This document shows positions 25,038 to 35,345 of a stretch of 64,000 bases of DNA, piece by piece (position 1 is the first letter of the stretch; each line of letters starts with the position of its first letter). The notes beneath the pieces are model-generated. The model worked only from the letters and a program-made list of their open reading frames with translations, did no database searches and had not been told where the DNA came from. The DNA comes from Pseudomonas sp. PDM04 (GTDB lineage Bacteria > Pseudomonadota > Gammaproteobacteria > Pseudomonadales > Pseudomonadaceae): positions 1,302,001 through 1,366,000 of the forward strand of contig NZ_JACVAI010000001.1 in assembly GCF_014851765.1 (NCBI RefSeq). The letters run 5' to 3'. The translations under genes and the position numbers were made by a program.

Positions 25038-28000
25038 GTGGACACTCAAAAAGACCCCGCACTGCCCAACGCCGCTGACAGAGAGGCACTCAAGGCGCTG
25101 GTTCCGACCATGGTCGAAGCCTGCCCCGACCTGTATGAAATGGCCTGCGCCATCGCCCGGGACATTCTTGTCAGACATGACCTTGCCCACCTGGAGCCCG
25201 AGCAGGTTTATTTCCACCGTTTTCGCGCCGCCCAAAGCAGCCCGCGCACCTTTACCGGCTGGGAACACCGGCTCGAAACCCCGCGCGAATCGATGACCCT
25301 GCCGCAACTGGTGATCCAGCGCTTCAACGTGCATGACCAAGACAACGCCGACCTGCTGGACGCCGACGCCGGTTTCTACAGCGCCGGGCCGGACGCGCAA
25401 AACTATGACGAAAGCAATGAAATCCGGCTGCACGCCAAGGACGTGTTGAAGTCTTTCTGGGAGATCGACTTCGCCGATCACTACCGGCAAAAGATCAAGT
25501 CGTTCTGGAACAAGCACAGCAAAACCTTCCGCGCGCTGGCCAAGTGCACCTTCCTCGCCAAGGCCATGGAAGACCGTGAAAGCGGCCGGCTATCCGATCA
25601 AAACTTCAAGACGGTGGTCAACGCCGTGGCGGGAAACATCCGTTGGCCGGTGACGCGACAGATGCTCGAAGACGAAGCACCGCCAGCCAAGGGCGTGCGT
25701 GTCAGCCTGCTGAAGATCGGCGGGTTCGTGGCCACCGACATCCTGTGCATCGTCGATGCCCAGGGCCGGAAAATGATCTACACCCCTGGCGAAATCTGGG
25801 GCGTGCACGCCTTGCAGTCCGATCGCCATGTGCATTGGTGGGTCCTGTCGAAAATCGGCAAGCCATCGGACCGCAAGCGTTTCATGGCGCATTTCCAGGT
25901 CGCCGACCACGACATCATGCAAGACACGGCCTCGCGCCAGAGTGCCAAGCGCAGCTGGCTCTCCCTGGAGAATCCGGGCGTGAACCTCGTCGCCCTGTTG
26001 TTCCGTGAGCCGCACATCGAGAACGTCGGGCTCAATCATGTGCTGGACCTGCTGGTCAGCACCTGGGACAGCAACGATCACCAACTGGTGGAACACAGCG
26101 CCGAAGCCCTGGACGGCGATGCCTTCACCTTTCTGGCGAACGCCACCCATGCGCGCATGGTCAGCGACGCCGAGTTCATGCTGCACTCCAATGGCGAGCT
26201 GCGTAAAAAACTGTGGATCGGCTACCTCAACGCCTTCAACAAAATGTTCGGTCCCATGGCCGCCGTGGGCTGGCCGGTCGCTCTGGCGGTCGTCGGCGCG
26301 GGTATCGCCAACGTTGGCCTGCAGATCGACCAGGCGGTCAACGGCAAAACCCCGGGCGCGCGCAAATCGGCGGTGACCGCAGCGATTTTCACCGCCATCG
26401 ACACGCTGTTCAACGCCACGTTCCTCAAGGGCCCGGAGCTTCCGGAAATCGCCGAGACCTCGATGCTCATCGAGGAAGAAGAGCATCTGCTGTTTGCCGA
26501 GCAGGCCCGGACGCCACTGCCGACACTGCAGGAGATCGCCCCGAAACAGGTGCTCCCCGCCGCACCGGAAGACTTTCTCGCGGCCTTCAAGACCACGGTC
26601 GGCGAAGCCACGATGGTCCAGACCGATAGCCCGAAATTCCAGGAGATCATCACCACTGCGTCCGGCAAGCATTACATCTACATGCGTCGCGCTGGCAGCG
26701 ATGGGTTCTATGCGGTGCGTTACGTCGAGCAGATCCGCGGCTGGGTCATCGTCGATCCGCTTCATCCGCATTCGTTTTATCGCAATGTGCCAGTGCGCCT
26801 GAACGAGGCGCTGAAATGGCAACCGGTCGCGCGTCCCGGCCTGCGGGGCGGCATGAAGATTTTCGGCGAATGGCCCTGGGGCCACACCGCCAGCGCGCTG
26901 CCAGAGACGGCGACACCCCCGATGCCGTATGACGTTCCGCCCACGTCGACACCGGCGCTGCGAGCGTTGGCGCAAAGCCGAGTCGAGGATTTCCCGCTGG
27001 ACCCGGTGCACGGCAGCGACAGCCTCTATCAGGACTTCAAGAGCCTGCGCCGCAGCCTGTATGACGACGCCATCGACTTCTACAGCGCCCCGAGTGTACC
27101 GCTGCGCCCGACGGTGCCGACCTTCAAACCCTCGACCCCGTTCGCCGACATGAGCAAGCGCCTGTTCAAGGAGGCGCCCGGCCTGGTGATCAGTCAGGAC
27201 ACCGCCACCACGGGCGCCCGGCAAGTGCTGATCGACAACTTCAAAGTGCTGAACAAGCAGAAGGTCAGAACCCTGTACCTGGATCATCTGCTGACCGATT
27301 TTCATCAGGCGGATCTCGACCTGTTCCATCGCACCGGGAAGATGCCGTCCGCGCTCGAGGAATCGCTGCAGGCGCTGGATGTCCGCTTCGGCAGCGACCC
27401 GACCGGCCCCCACAGCTACACGGCGCTGGTCAAGGCGGCGCAGAAAAACCATCTTCGCGTACAAGCCATCGACTGCATGGCCAGCCGCCGCTTCCCACGC
27501 ATGGAGCGGACCACGGAGGCCAGCAGCCGCAAGATGATGAATTACTTCTCCGACACCGCGATCCGCGCAGACCAGGCCGCACACGGGGCCAATCGCTGGG
27601 TGGCGCTGGTGGACGACGTGCGTGCCAGCACCTTCGACCGCGTCGCCGGCGTCAGCGAACTGCAAGGTGCCGTCTCCCTTCGCGTGGAAGAATTGCCCAT
27701 CGGCAGGGCGAATGGCCTGGGGGCCGATCCGGGGAAAAAGGTGCGGGACCTGCTGGGCAACCCCATTGATCTGCTCAAGAGCGACCTGCGCCTGCAACTG
27801 GACGGCCCGCCGCCGACGATCACCGCCAACAGCGTCGAGACCGCCTTGCCCAGGAGCGGCATGTTCATGATCCAGGACAACGACACACTCATCCATCGCA
27901 GCGGTGATGGTTCACTGGTGCAGACACCGATCCAGCACGATGCCGGCGGCTTTTTTGTCGTGCGCCCGCGATGGGTCCGGGTCAGCGGCCGGCACTTCGA

Positions 28001-29324
28001 CAGCGTCCATGAACTGGCCCTGGGGATTGAGGATGAAGGCCTGTCGCTGACGCGTGTGCGCATTGACCCTCTGGCGGGCGAATCGCCGGTGCGCGAGCCG
28101 TCGCCCTCCACGTCCGGCACCCGCGACCAGGCCACAGCGCAATCGACGCTGCCCGACACCGCGCTGTTCCGTTCGCCCTATGAAATTCCCCACCCGTATC
28201 GCGCAAGACTGAAACAGGCCGCCTCTGCACCGGGCGGCCGATCACTGGGGGACCACATCGCGAGCATCAGCGGCGACTCCCCCCTGACAGCGTTCAAGGC
28301 TCTGCGCAAAGACCTGCGCGACGCGGCCACGCGCTTCTATACCGAATTGAACCTTGCACCGCGTCCGGCGATGCCGCCCCTTGACCCGGCTTCCAGCGCC
28401 GAGTCATTCATCGACTGGTGGATCGAACATTTCGACGGGCTGGTCATCGGTGAAAGTCATGCCGAAATCGGCAGCAAGCAATGGTTGATCGAACAGATGC
28501 CGATGCTCTCTCGCAAGGGTGTGAAAACCCTGTACATGGAGCATCTGCTCACCGACTTCCATCAGGCCGCGCTGGACAACTTCGCCAAGACCTCGGTCAT
28601 GCCCAGGGATCTTGAGTTGTACCTGCAATCCCTGGATCAAGGTCATTTGACCGATCCCGTCGAGCGTTTCAACTTCCTTGAGTTGGTCAAGGAAGCCAAC
28701 CGCCACGGCATACGGGTCCAGGCCATCGACTGCATGGCCAGTTATCGCCTTGAAGGCCTGTCGGGCCTGGGCAAGACGACCCGGCAACAGATGATGAATT
28801 ACTACGCCCATACCGTGATCGAAGCCGATCAGGCCCTGCGCGGGTCACACAAATGGGTGGCGCTGATGGGCAATTCACACGCGAACACCTTTGAAGGTGT
28901 CGCCGGGGTCAGTGAACTGGAAAAAGCTGTCGGGCTGCGCATCGAGGACGTGGGCAAAGGGCCGTCGAGGGGCTACGAGCCGGATCCCGGACGAACCTTT
29001 GTCGACGACGATGGCAATCCCGTCGGTCGGGCCAGAAGCGATCTGCGCCTGCAAATTCACACCCCCTACACCTCAAAGTCGACACAAGCGATCAAGCAGC
29101 TACTCAATCGGCCGGGGATGTACACCCTGAAGAGGGAGCCCGTTGGAACGTGGCTGATTCACTGCGGGCGTGACAACCTCGTCGTGAAAACGTCGATTGA
29201 ATCGGAGTCCGGCCGTTACTTCATCAAGCGTCCCGCCTGGCCGACGTTGGACCAGAAACGCTTCGACAGCATGCAAGCCCTGCTCAAGGCACTGGATGAG
29301 CGAGGCATGACCCTGGCCAGTTGA
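25038..29324 (+). CDS. Very large toxin-like protein with two ChaN/EreA/TIKI-like domains, the second intact
   Basis: This 1428-aa protein has a GTG start with AAGGAAA in front. Residues 1 to about 460 are a paralogue of the preceding protein's N-terminal module, with the hydrophobic segment GPMAAVGWPVALAVVGAG near 395-415. Residues about 525-605 form a beta-rich segment (HYIYMRRAGSDGFYAVRYV, WVIVDPLHP). Two repeated domains follow. In the first (about 680-1000) the signatures are lost: ISQDT at 718-722 and VDDVR. In the second (about 1100-1420) they are intact: GESH at 1138-1141 and GNSH at 1278-1281. GESH/GNSH-type motifs mark the ChaN/EreA/TIKI/PMT-like superfamily of metal-binding or hydrolytic domains. 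Action on host or rival cells is inferred. A C-terminal active domain after a degenerate copy suggests internal duplication. Confidence 0.72.
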   Translation: MDTQKDPALPNAADREALKALVPTMVEACPDLYEMACAIARDILVRHDLAHLEPEQVYFHRFRAAQSSPRTFTGWEHRLETPRESMTLPQLVIQRFNVHDQDNADLLDADAGFYSAGPDAQNYDESNEIRLHAKDVLKSFWEIDFADHYRQKIKSFWNKHSKTFRALAKCTFLAKAMEDRESGRLSDQNFKTVVNAVAGNIRWPVTRQMLEDEAPPAKGVRVSLLKIGGFVATDILCIVDAQGRKMIYTPGEIWGVHALQSDRHVHWWVLSKIGKPSDRKRFMAHFQVADHDIMQDTASRQSAKRSWLSLENPGVNLVALLFREPHIENVGLNHVLDLLVSTWDSNDHQLVEHSAEALDGDAFTFLANATHARMVSDAEFMLHSNGELRKKLWIGYLNAFNKMFGPMAAVGWPVALAVVGAGIANVGLQIDQAVNGKTPGARKSAVTAAIFTAIDTLFNATFLKGPELPEIAETSMLIEEEEHLLFAEQARTPLPTLQEIAPKQVLPAAPEDFLAAFKTTVGEATMVQTDSPKFQEIITTASGKHYIYMRRAGSDGFYAVRYVEQIRGWVIVDPLHPHSFYRNVPVRLNEALKWQPVARPGLRGGMKIFGEWPWGHTASALPETATPPMPYDVPPTSTPALRALAQSRVEDFPLDPVHGSDSLYQDFKSLRRSLYDDAIDFYSAPSVPLRPTVPTFKPSTPFADMSKRLFKEAPGLVISQDTATTGARQVLIDNFKVLNKQKVRTLYLDHLLTDFHQADLDLFHRTGKMPSALEESLQALDVRFGSDPTGPHSYTALVKAAQKNHLRVQAIDCMASRRFPRMERTTEASSRKMMNYFSDTAIRADQAAHGANRWVALVDDVRASTFDRVAGVSELQGAVSLRVEELPIGRANGLGADPGKKVRDLLGNPIDLLKSDLRLQLDGPPPTITANSVETALPRSGMFMIQDNDTLIHRSGDGSLVQTPIQHDAGGFFVVRPRWVRVSGRHFDSVHELALGIEDEGLSLTRVRIDPLAGESPVREPSPSTSGTRDQATAQSTLPDTALFRSPYEIPHPYRARLKQAASAPGGRSLGDHIASISGDSPLTAFKALRKDLRDAATRFYTELNLAPRPAMPPLDPASSAESFIDWWIEHFDGLVIGESHAEIGSKQWLIEQMPMLSRKGVKTLYMEHLLTDFHQAALDNFAKTSVMPRDLELYLQSLDQGHLTDPVERFNFLELVKEANRHGIRVQAIDCMASYRLEGLSGLGKTTRQQMMNYYAHTVIEADQALRGSHKWVALMGNSHANTFEGVAGVSELEKAVGLRIEDVGKGPSRGYEPDPGRTFVDDDGNPVGRARSDLRLQIHTPYTSKSTQAIKQLLNRPGMYTLKREPVGTWLIHCGRDNLVVKTSIESESGRYFIKRPAWPTLDQKRFDSMQALLKALDERGMTLAS

Positions 29325-29337
29325 TCGAATGATCCCT

Positions 29338-29379
29338 CCCTGTCTCGTCCCGAATGCCCCGATCCGGGGCGAGACAGGG
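29338..29379 (+). terminator. Hairpin after the toxin gene, possible terminator
   Basis: CCCTGTCTCG pairs with CGAGACAGGG, extended by CCC/GGG pairs, 14 bp after the toxin stop codon. No T-run follows, so termination strength is uncertain. Confidence 0.45.
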
Positions 29380-29439
29380 TTCAAACCGCCGCCTGCGCCC
29401 CTCCATGTGACAAAATGTTTCCCAGCCACTTTTGATGTT

Positions 29440-29453
29440 GTACGATGACGTAC
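29440..29453. promoter_or_regulatory. Inverted repeat before the dehydratase gene
   Basis: GTACG-ATGA-CGTAC is a perfect inverted repeat 49 bp before the chosen start. The short arms resemble GntR/FadR-type operators often found before sugar-acid genes, but no regulator gene is adjacent. Confidence 0.35.
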
Positions 29454-29501
29454 CTGTCCAGGGCAGACCCACAATTCATAAAAAATGGGGAAGATCGACC
29501 T

Positions 29502-30641
29502 GTGATCATCAGCAGCATCGAAGTTATTCGCATCAGCATCCCGTTCAGCACCGGCGCCAGCCAACGGCAGAATCACGGCCAGGCCAAGGACGACGACGCT
29601 TTCAATGCCGCCTCGCCGAGCCATCAGCGCATGCAGAGCCTGATGCTGAAAATCACCACAGACACCGGATTGGTAGGCTGGGGTGAAGCCTTCGGGCACG
29701 GGTCCAATCCGGTGACGTACCAGGCGTTGACGGCGGTCGTCGGCCCGATGTTCATCGGCACGTCGCTGGCAGACCGCGAGCAGACCCTGGAAAAGGCGCG
29801 TCGCGCCTTGCATGGCTTTGGCTCGACCGGTGCGATGGTCTACGCCCTTTCGGGCATCGACATCGCCTTGTGGGACCTCGCGGCCCAGGTCGCTGGCGTT
29901 CCCCTGTACCAACTGCTGGGCGGCACCGCGCGTACGCTCGAGTTGTATGCGAGCCTGGTCAGCTATGGCAACGATCCTGACGAAGTCTATCGACAAGTCA
30001 GTCGTGCCCGCGACCTGGGCTTTCGCAAGATCAAACTGCACGAGACCCACGTCGACGCGATAGCCGCTGCCCGCCGGGCACTGCCAGTAGCGGCCGGCGA
30101 GTTGATGGTGGATGTGAATTGCCCATGGTCGGTGGCTGAAGCCAGCGAAGTCGCCGAGCGCTTGCGCGCGCTGGAACTGACCTGGCTGGAGGAACCGGTC
30201 TGGCCACCTGACGATGCCGCCGGGCTGGCGCTGGTACGTCGCAACGGCGTGCCGCTGTCCGCCGGGGAGAACGCTGCCGGCGTGCAGGGCATCAAGACCC
30301 TGCTGGAACAGCAGGCGATTGACGTCGTGCAACCCAGCGTGGCGAAAATCGGCGGCATCGGCGCCATGCTCCAGGTGTTTGCCCTGGCCAGGCAGCATGG
30401 CGTGAAAGTCGTGCCGCACTGCTTCTACTTTGGCCCGGGCCTGTTGGCCGTGGCGCACCTGTGCACGTTGCTGCCCCAGGAAGTGGCGGTGGAGGTGCCG
30501 TTCATTGAATTCGAACGCCTGCTCTACCCCGCCCTGGCCTTCAAGCCCCGCATGGAACTGCCGACTGACGCCGGCCTGGGTTTCAAACCGGATCTGCAAG
30601 TGATCGAAGACTACTGCCTGGAACGGACTTTGATCGACTGA
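29502..30641 (+). CDS. Enolase-superfamily (mandelate racemase/muconate lactonizing) sugar-acid dehydratase-like enzyme
   Basis: The GTG at 29502 (VIISSIEVIRISIPF) gives 379 aa, has GGGGAAG about 9 bp upstream and starts the conserved capping domain; an ATG at 29445 would add 19 unlikely residues. The barrel contains the KIK base motif (FRKIKLHE), metal ligands in VDVNCPW, LEEPVW and AGEN, and the catalytic His in VVPHCFYFGPG, which fits the mandelate racemase subgroup. The likely reaction is dehydration or epimerisation of a sugar acid or hydroxy acid; the exact substrate cannot be read. The MFS gene 40 bp downstream probably imports it. Confidence 0.82.
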   Translation: MIISSIEVIRISIPFSTGASQRQNHGQAKDDDAFNAASPSHQRMQSLMLKITTDTGLVGWGEAFGHGSNPVTYQALTAVVGPMFIGTSLADREQTLEKARRALHGFGSTGAMVYALSGIDIALWDLAAQVAGVPLYQLLGGTARTLELYASLVSYGNDPDEVYRQVSRARDLGFRKIKLHETHVDAIAAARRALPVAAGELMVDVNCPWSVAEASEVAERLRALELTWLEEPVWPPDDAAGLALVRRNGVPLSAGENAAGVQGIKTLLEQQAIDVVQPSVAKIGGIGAMLQVFALARQHGVKVVPHCFYFGPGLLAVAHLCTLLPQEVAVEVPFIEFERLLYPALAFKPRMELPTDAGLGFKPDLQVIEDYCLERTLID

Positions 30642-30660
30642 GCCCCCGCTGTTTTCTGTC

Positions 30661-30668
30661 AATAATAA
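30661..30668 (+). promoter_or_regulatory. AATAATAA Hfq/Crc-type catabolite-repression motif
   Basis: AATAATAA fits the Pseudomonas Hfq/Crc target AAYAAYAA exactly and lies 13 bases before the transporter ATG, touching the AAAGG ribosome site. It predicts repression of the transporter when preferred carbon sources are present. Confidence 0.5.
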
Positions 30669-30681
30669 AGGCCATAAAAGA

Positions 30682-31965
30682 ATGAAAGGCTATTACCGCT
30701 GGAACATTGCCGGGCTGCTGTTCTTCGCCGGCATGCTCAATTACCTCGACCGCGCGGCGCTCTCGGTGGTCGCGCCACTGCTCAAGACCGAACTGCACAT
30801 CGACGATGCGCAAATGGGTTTCATCTTCAGCTCGTTTTTCTTCGGCTACTGCGCCCTGTGCTTCATCGGCGGCTGGGCGGCGGACAAATACGGGCCAAAA
30901 AAGGTGTTCGCCTGGGCCGCCGGCAGCTGGTCGGTGTTCTGCGGCCTGACTGCGGTCATCACCGGTTACCTGCAACTGCTTATCTTCCGGGTGTTGTTCG
31001 GCATGGGCGAGGGGCCGATGGGCACCACCACCAACAAGTCGATCACCAACTGGTTTCCGCGCCAGGAAGCCGGACGGGCGCTGGGCTTCACCAACTGCGG
31101 GCAACCCCTGGGCGCGGCCCTGGCCGGCCCGGTGGTCGGACTGGTAGCGTTCAACTTCGGCTGGCGCATTTCCTTCGTCGTCATCGCCGTGCTGGGCGCC
31201 CTGTGGTTGCTGGCCTGGCTGATGATCTTCAAGGACACCCCGGATCAGCATGCGAGCGTTTCCCAGGCCGAGCGCGACTTCATTCGCGCGGGCCGCGAGG
31301 AAGTGCTGGTGGAGAACGTTGAAGAAGGCCGCAGCCTGTTCAGCTACATCTTCTCCATCCCGGTGCTGGCGGTCGCGACCGCGTTCTTCTGCTTCAACTA
31401 CGTGTTGTACTTCTTCCTCACCTGGTTACCCAGCTACCTGATGGACTACCAGCATCTCGACATCAAGAGTATGAGCATCATCGGCGTCATCCCTTGGCTT
31501 GGCGCGGCGGTGGGCTTCCTCGGTGGCGGCTTCCTGACCGATGCCCTGACCAAACGGCTGGGCAACGTCATCCTTGCCCGCAAAATCATGCTCACCCTGG
31601 GCCTGGGCGTTGCGGCGACGTGCGTGCTGATCACCACACAGGTGACCTCGCTGGGCATGGCGGTGGCCTGCATCACCGTCTCCAGCGTGTTCCTGTTCGT
31701 GACCCCACAGATCTGCTGGGCGCTGATCCAGGACATCGTGCCGAAAAACCGCGTCGGCGGCACCGGTGGCTTCGTTCACCTGCTGGCCAACATCGCCGGG
31801 ATCATCGCGCCCACGCTGACCGGGCTGGTCGTTCAATACGGCGGCGGCTACAACGTGGCCTTCATCATCTCGGCGGCGGTCTGCGGTCTGGGCATGTTGG
31901 TGGTGATACTCGCGGTGAAAGGACAGGGCCATCAGGCGCCCGTTGCGGCCGCCGCGATGCGCTGA
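30682..31965 (+). CDS. MFS sugar-acid transporter (anion:cation symporter family)
   Basis: This 427-aa protein has twelve hydrophobic segments. It starts MKGYYRWNIAGLLFFAGMLN and holds NYLDRAALSVVAPLL, FFGYCALCFIGGWAADKYGPKK, and FGMGEGPMGTTTNKSITNWF, which are hallmarks of the hexuronate/glucarate/galactonate (ACS) transporters. It would import an acidic sugar across the inner membrane by proton symport. It is 40 bp downstream of the enolase-superfamily gene, a common two-gene catabolic unit. A strong bidirectional terminator follows before convergent guaA. Confidence 0.87.
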   Translation: MKGYYRWNIAGLLFFAGMLNYLDRAALSVVAPLLKTELHIDDAQMGFIFSSFFFGYCALCFIGGWAADKYGPKKVFAWAAGSWSVFCGLTAVITGYLQLLIFRVLFGMGEGPMGTTTNKSITNWFPRQEAGRALGFTNCGQPLGAALAGPVVGLVAFNFGWRISFVVIAVLGALWLLAWLMIFKDTPDQHASVSQAERDFIRAGREEVLVENVEEGRSLFSYIFSIPVLAVATAFFCFNYVLYFFLTWLPSYLMDYQHLDIKSMSIIGVIPWLGAAVGFLGGGFLTDALTKRLGNVILARKIMLTLGLGVAATCVLITTQVTSLGMAVACITVSSVFLFVTPQICWALIQDIVPKNRVGGTGGFVHLLANIAGIIAPTLTGLVVQYGGGYNVAFIISAAVCGLGMLVVILAVKGQGHQAPVAAAAMR

Positions 31966-32046
31966 GGCCTGCGGGTCATTCAGATACGACAAGGGCGCCT
32001 TTCGGCGCCCCTTCGTACACGCTCATGACTCGGGTGTCGGCTCGGG

Positions 32047-32080
32047 CATGAAAAAACCGGCAAAAGCCGGTTTTTTCATG
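32047..32080. terminator. Bidirectional terminator between MFS gene and guaA
   Basis: CATGAAAAAACCGGC and GCCGGTTTTTTCATG form a perfect 15-bp stem around AAAA, with T-runs in both directions. A second GC-rich hairpin (AGGGCGCC...GGCGCCCT) lies at 31991-32012. It serves the convergent MFS gene and guaA. Confidence 0.93.
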
Positions 32081-32093
32081 CTGCGCTGTAGGA

Positions 32094-33671
32094 TCACTCC
32101 CACTCAATCGTCGCAGGCGGCTTGCTCGACACGTCGTAAGTGACGCGGGAGATGCCTTCGATTTCATTGATGATACGGCCGCTGACGGTTTCCAGCAGTT
32201 CGTACGGCAGGTGCGCCCAACGGGCGGTCATGAAGTCGATGGTTTCCACGGCACGCAGGGCCACGACCCAGGCGTAACGACGGCCATCGCCCACCACGCC
32301 TACCGATTTCACCGGCTGGAACACCACGAAGGCCTGGCTGACCTTGTGGTACCAGTCGGCCTTGCGCAGTTCTTCGATGAAGATGTGGTCGGCGCGACGC
32401 AGCAGGTCGGCGTATTCCTTCTTCACTTCACCGAGGATCCGCACGCCCAGGCCCGGGCCCGGGAACGGGTGGCGGTAGACCATGTCGTACGGCAGGCCCA
32501 GTTCCAGGCCCAGACGACGGACTTCGTCCTTGAACAGTTCGCGCAGTGGCTCGACCAGCTTCAGGTTCATCTCTTCCGGCAGGCCGCCCACGTTGTGGTG
32601 CGACTTGATCACGTGGGCCTTGCCGCTTTTCGCGCCAGCCGACTCGATCACGTCCGGGTAGATGGTGCCCTGGGCCAGGTACTTGATGTTGTCCAGCTTG
32701 CAGGATTCGGCATCGAACACGTCGATGAAGGTACGGCCGATGATCTTGCGCTTCTTCTCCGGGTCGGCTTCGCCGGCCAGGTTGTTGAGGAACTGCTCTT
32801 CGGCGTTGGCGCGGATCACCTTGACGCCCATGTTCTCGGCGAACATGGCCATCACTTGCTCGCCTTCGTGCAGGCGCAGCAGGCCGTTGTCGACGAAGAC
32901 GCAGGTCAGTTGGTCGCCGATCGCCTTGTGCAGCAGCGCGGCAACCACCGAGGAGTCGACACCGCCGGACAGGCCCAGCAGCACGTTGTCGGTGCCGACC
33001 TGGGCGCGCACCTGGGCGATGGCGTCTTCGGCGATCTTCGACGGGGTCCACAGCGCTTCGCAGCCACAGATGTCGAGGACGAAGCGCGACAGGATGCGAC
33101 CGCCCTGCTTGGTGTGGGTCACTTCCGGGTGGAACTGCACGCCGTAATAGGCGCGCTCGTCGCTGAACATGCCGGCGATCGGGCAGCTCGGGGTGCTGGC
33201 CAGGACGTGGAAATCGCCCGGCATCCGGGTGACCTTGTCACCGTGGCTCATCCACACGTCGAGGCCGAACAGGCCGTCGGCGTCGACGTGGTCTTCGATA
33301 CCGTCCAGCAGGCGGCTCTTGCCGACCACATCGACACGGGCGTAACCGAACTCACGCAGCTCGGAGCCTTCCACCTTGCCGCCCAACTGCTCGGCCATGG
33401 TCTGCATGCCGTAGCAAATGCCGAACACCGGTACGCCCAGGTCCCAGACCGCCTGTGGCGCGCGCGGGCTGTCCGCCACGTGTACCGACTCCGGGCCACC
33501 CGCGAGGATGATCCCCTTTGGCGCGAATTCGCGAATCGCTTCGTCGTCCATGTCGAACGGATGCAGTTCGCAGTACACACCGATTTCACGCACGCGGCGG
33601 GCGATCAGCTGGGTGTACTGGGAACCGAAATCGAGGATCAGGATGCGGTGAGCGTGAATATCGAGGGCCAT
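32094..33671 (-). CDS. guaA: GMP synthase (glutamine-hydrolysing)
   Basis: This 525-aa protein has an N-terminal class-I glutamine amidotransferase domain (about 1-200) with the nucleophile in [10 protein letters not shown] and the His/Glu pair in [10 protein letters not shown]. An ATP-pyrophosphatase domain with the PP-loop [12 protein letters not shown] follows, then the C-terminal dimerisation domain ending [17 protein letters not shown]. It makes GMP from XMP, ATP and glutamine. It follows guaB by 98 bp; a hairpin in that gap may modulate the ratio. Length equals E. coli GuaA (525 aa). Confidence 0.97.
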   Translation of the reverse strand: MALDIHAHRILILDFGSQYTQLIARRVREIGVYCELHPFDMDDEAIREFAPKGIILAGGPESVHVADSPRAPQAVWDLGVPVFGICYGMQTMAEQLGGKVEGSELREFGYARVDVVGKSRLLDGIEDHVDADGLFGLDVWMSHGDKVTRMPGDFHVLASTPSCPIAGMFSDERAYYGVQFHPEVTHTKQGGRILSRFVLDICGCEALWTPSKIAEDAIAQVRAQVGTDNVLLGLSGGVDSSVVAALLHKAIGDQLTCVFVDNGLLRLHEGEQVMAMFAENMGVKVIRANAEEQFLNNLAGEADPEKKRKIIGRTFIDVFDAESCKLDNIKYLAQGTIYPDVIESAGAKSGKAHVIKSHHNVGGLPEEMNLKLVEPLRELFKDEVRRLGLELGLPYDMVYRHPFPGPGLGVRILGEVKKEYADLLRRADHIFIEELRKADWYHKVSQAFVVFQPVKSVGVVGDGRRYAWVVALRAVETIDFMTARWAHLPYELLETVSGRIINEIEGISRVTYDVSSKPPATIEWE

Positions 33672-33722
33672 GATTCAGTCTCGTCTAAGTCATTCAGAAA
33701 CAGTCGTGATTCAGAAACAACT

Positions 33723-33745
33723 CGGGGCTGAATAAAACAGCCCCG
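33723..33745 (-). other. Hairpin between guaB and guaA
   Basis: CGGGGCTG and CAGCCCCG pair around a 7-base AT-rich loop, 24 bp after the guaB stop. The following bases on the minus strand (AGTTGTTTC) are only weakly T-rich, so it may be a partial terminator or an mRNA-processing or stabilising stem. Confidence 0.5.
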
Positions 33746-33769
33746 GTCGTTAACTTTTTGCTTGAAGGC

Positions 33770-35317
<1,548 letters not shown>

Positions 35318-35345
35318 CTATTATCAGCATTACGGATGTACGGGT

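Noticed and set aside
21416..27896. Very long antisense open frames opposite the toxin genes (698 and 768 codons)
   Set aside because: Sense frames show paralogous domains and proper ribosome sites; the antisense sequences resemble nothing and overlap the multicopper oxidase start as well.
29338..29379. Hairpin after the second toxin considered as an attachment site or element end
   Set aside because: No matching copy was seen at the other side of the block and no integrase or transposase gene is present.
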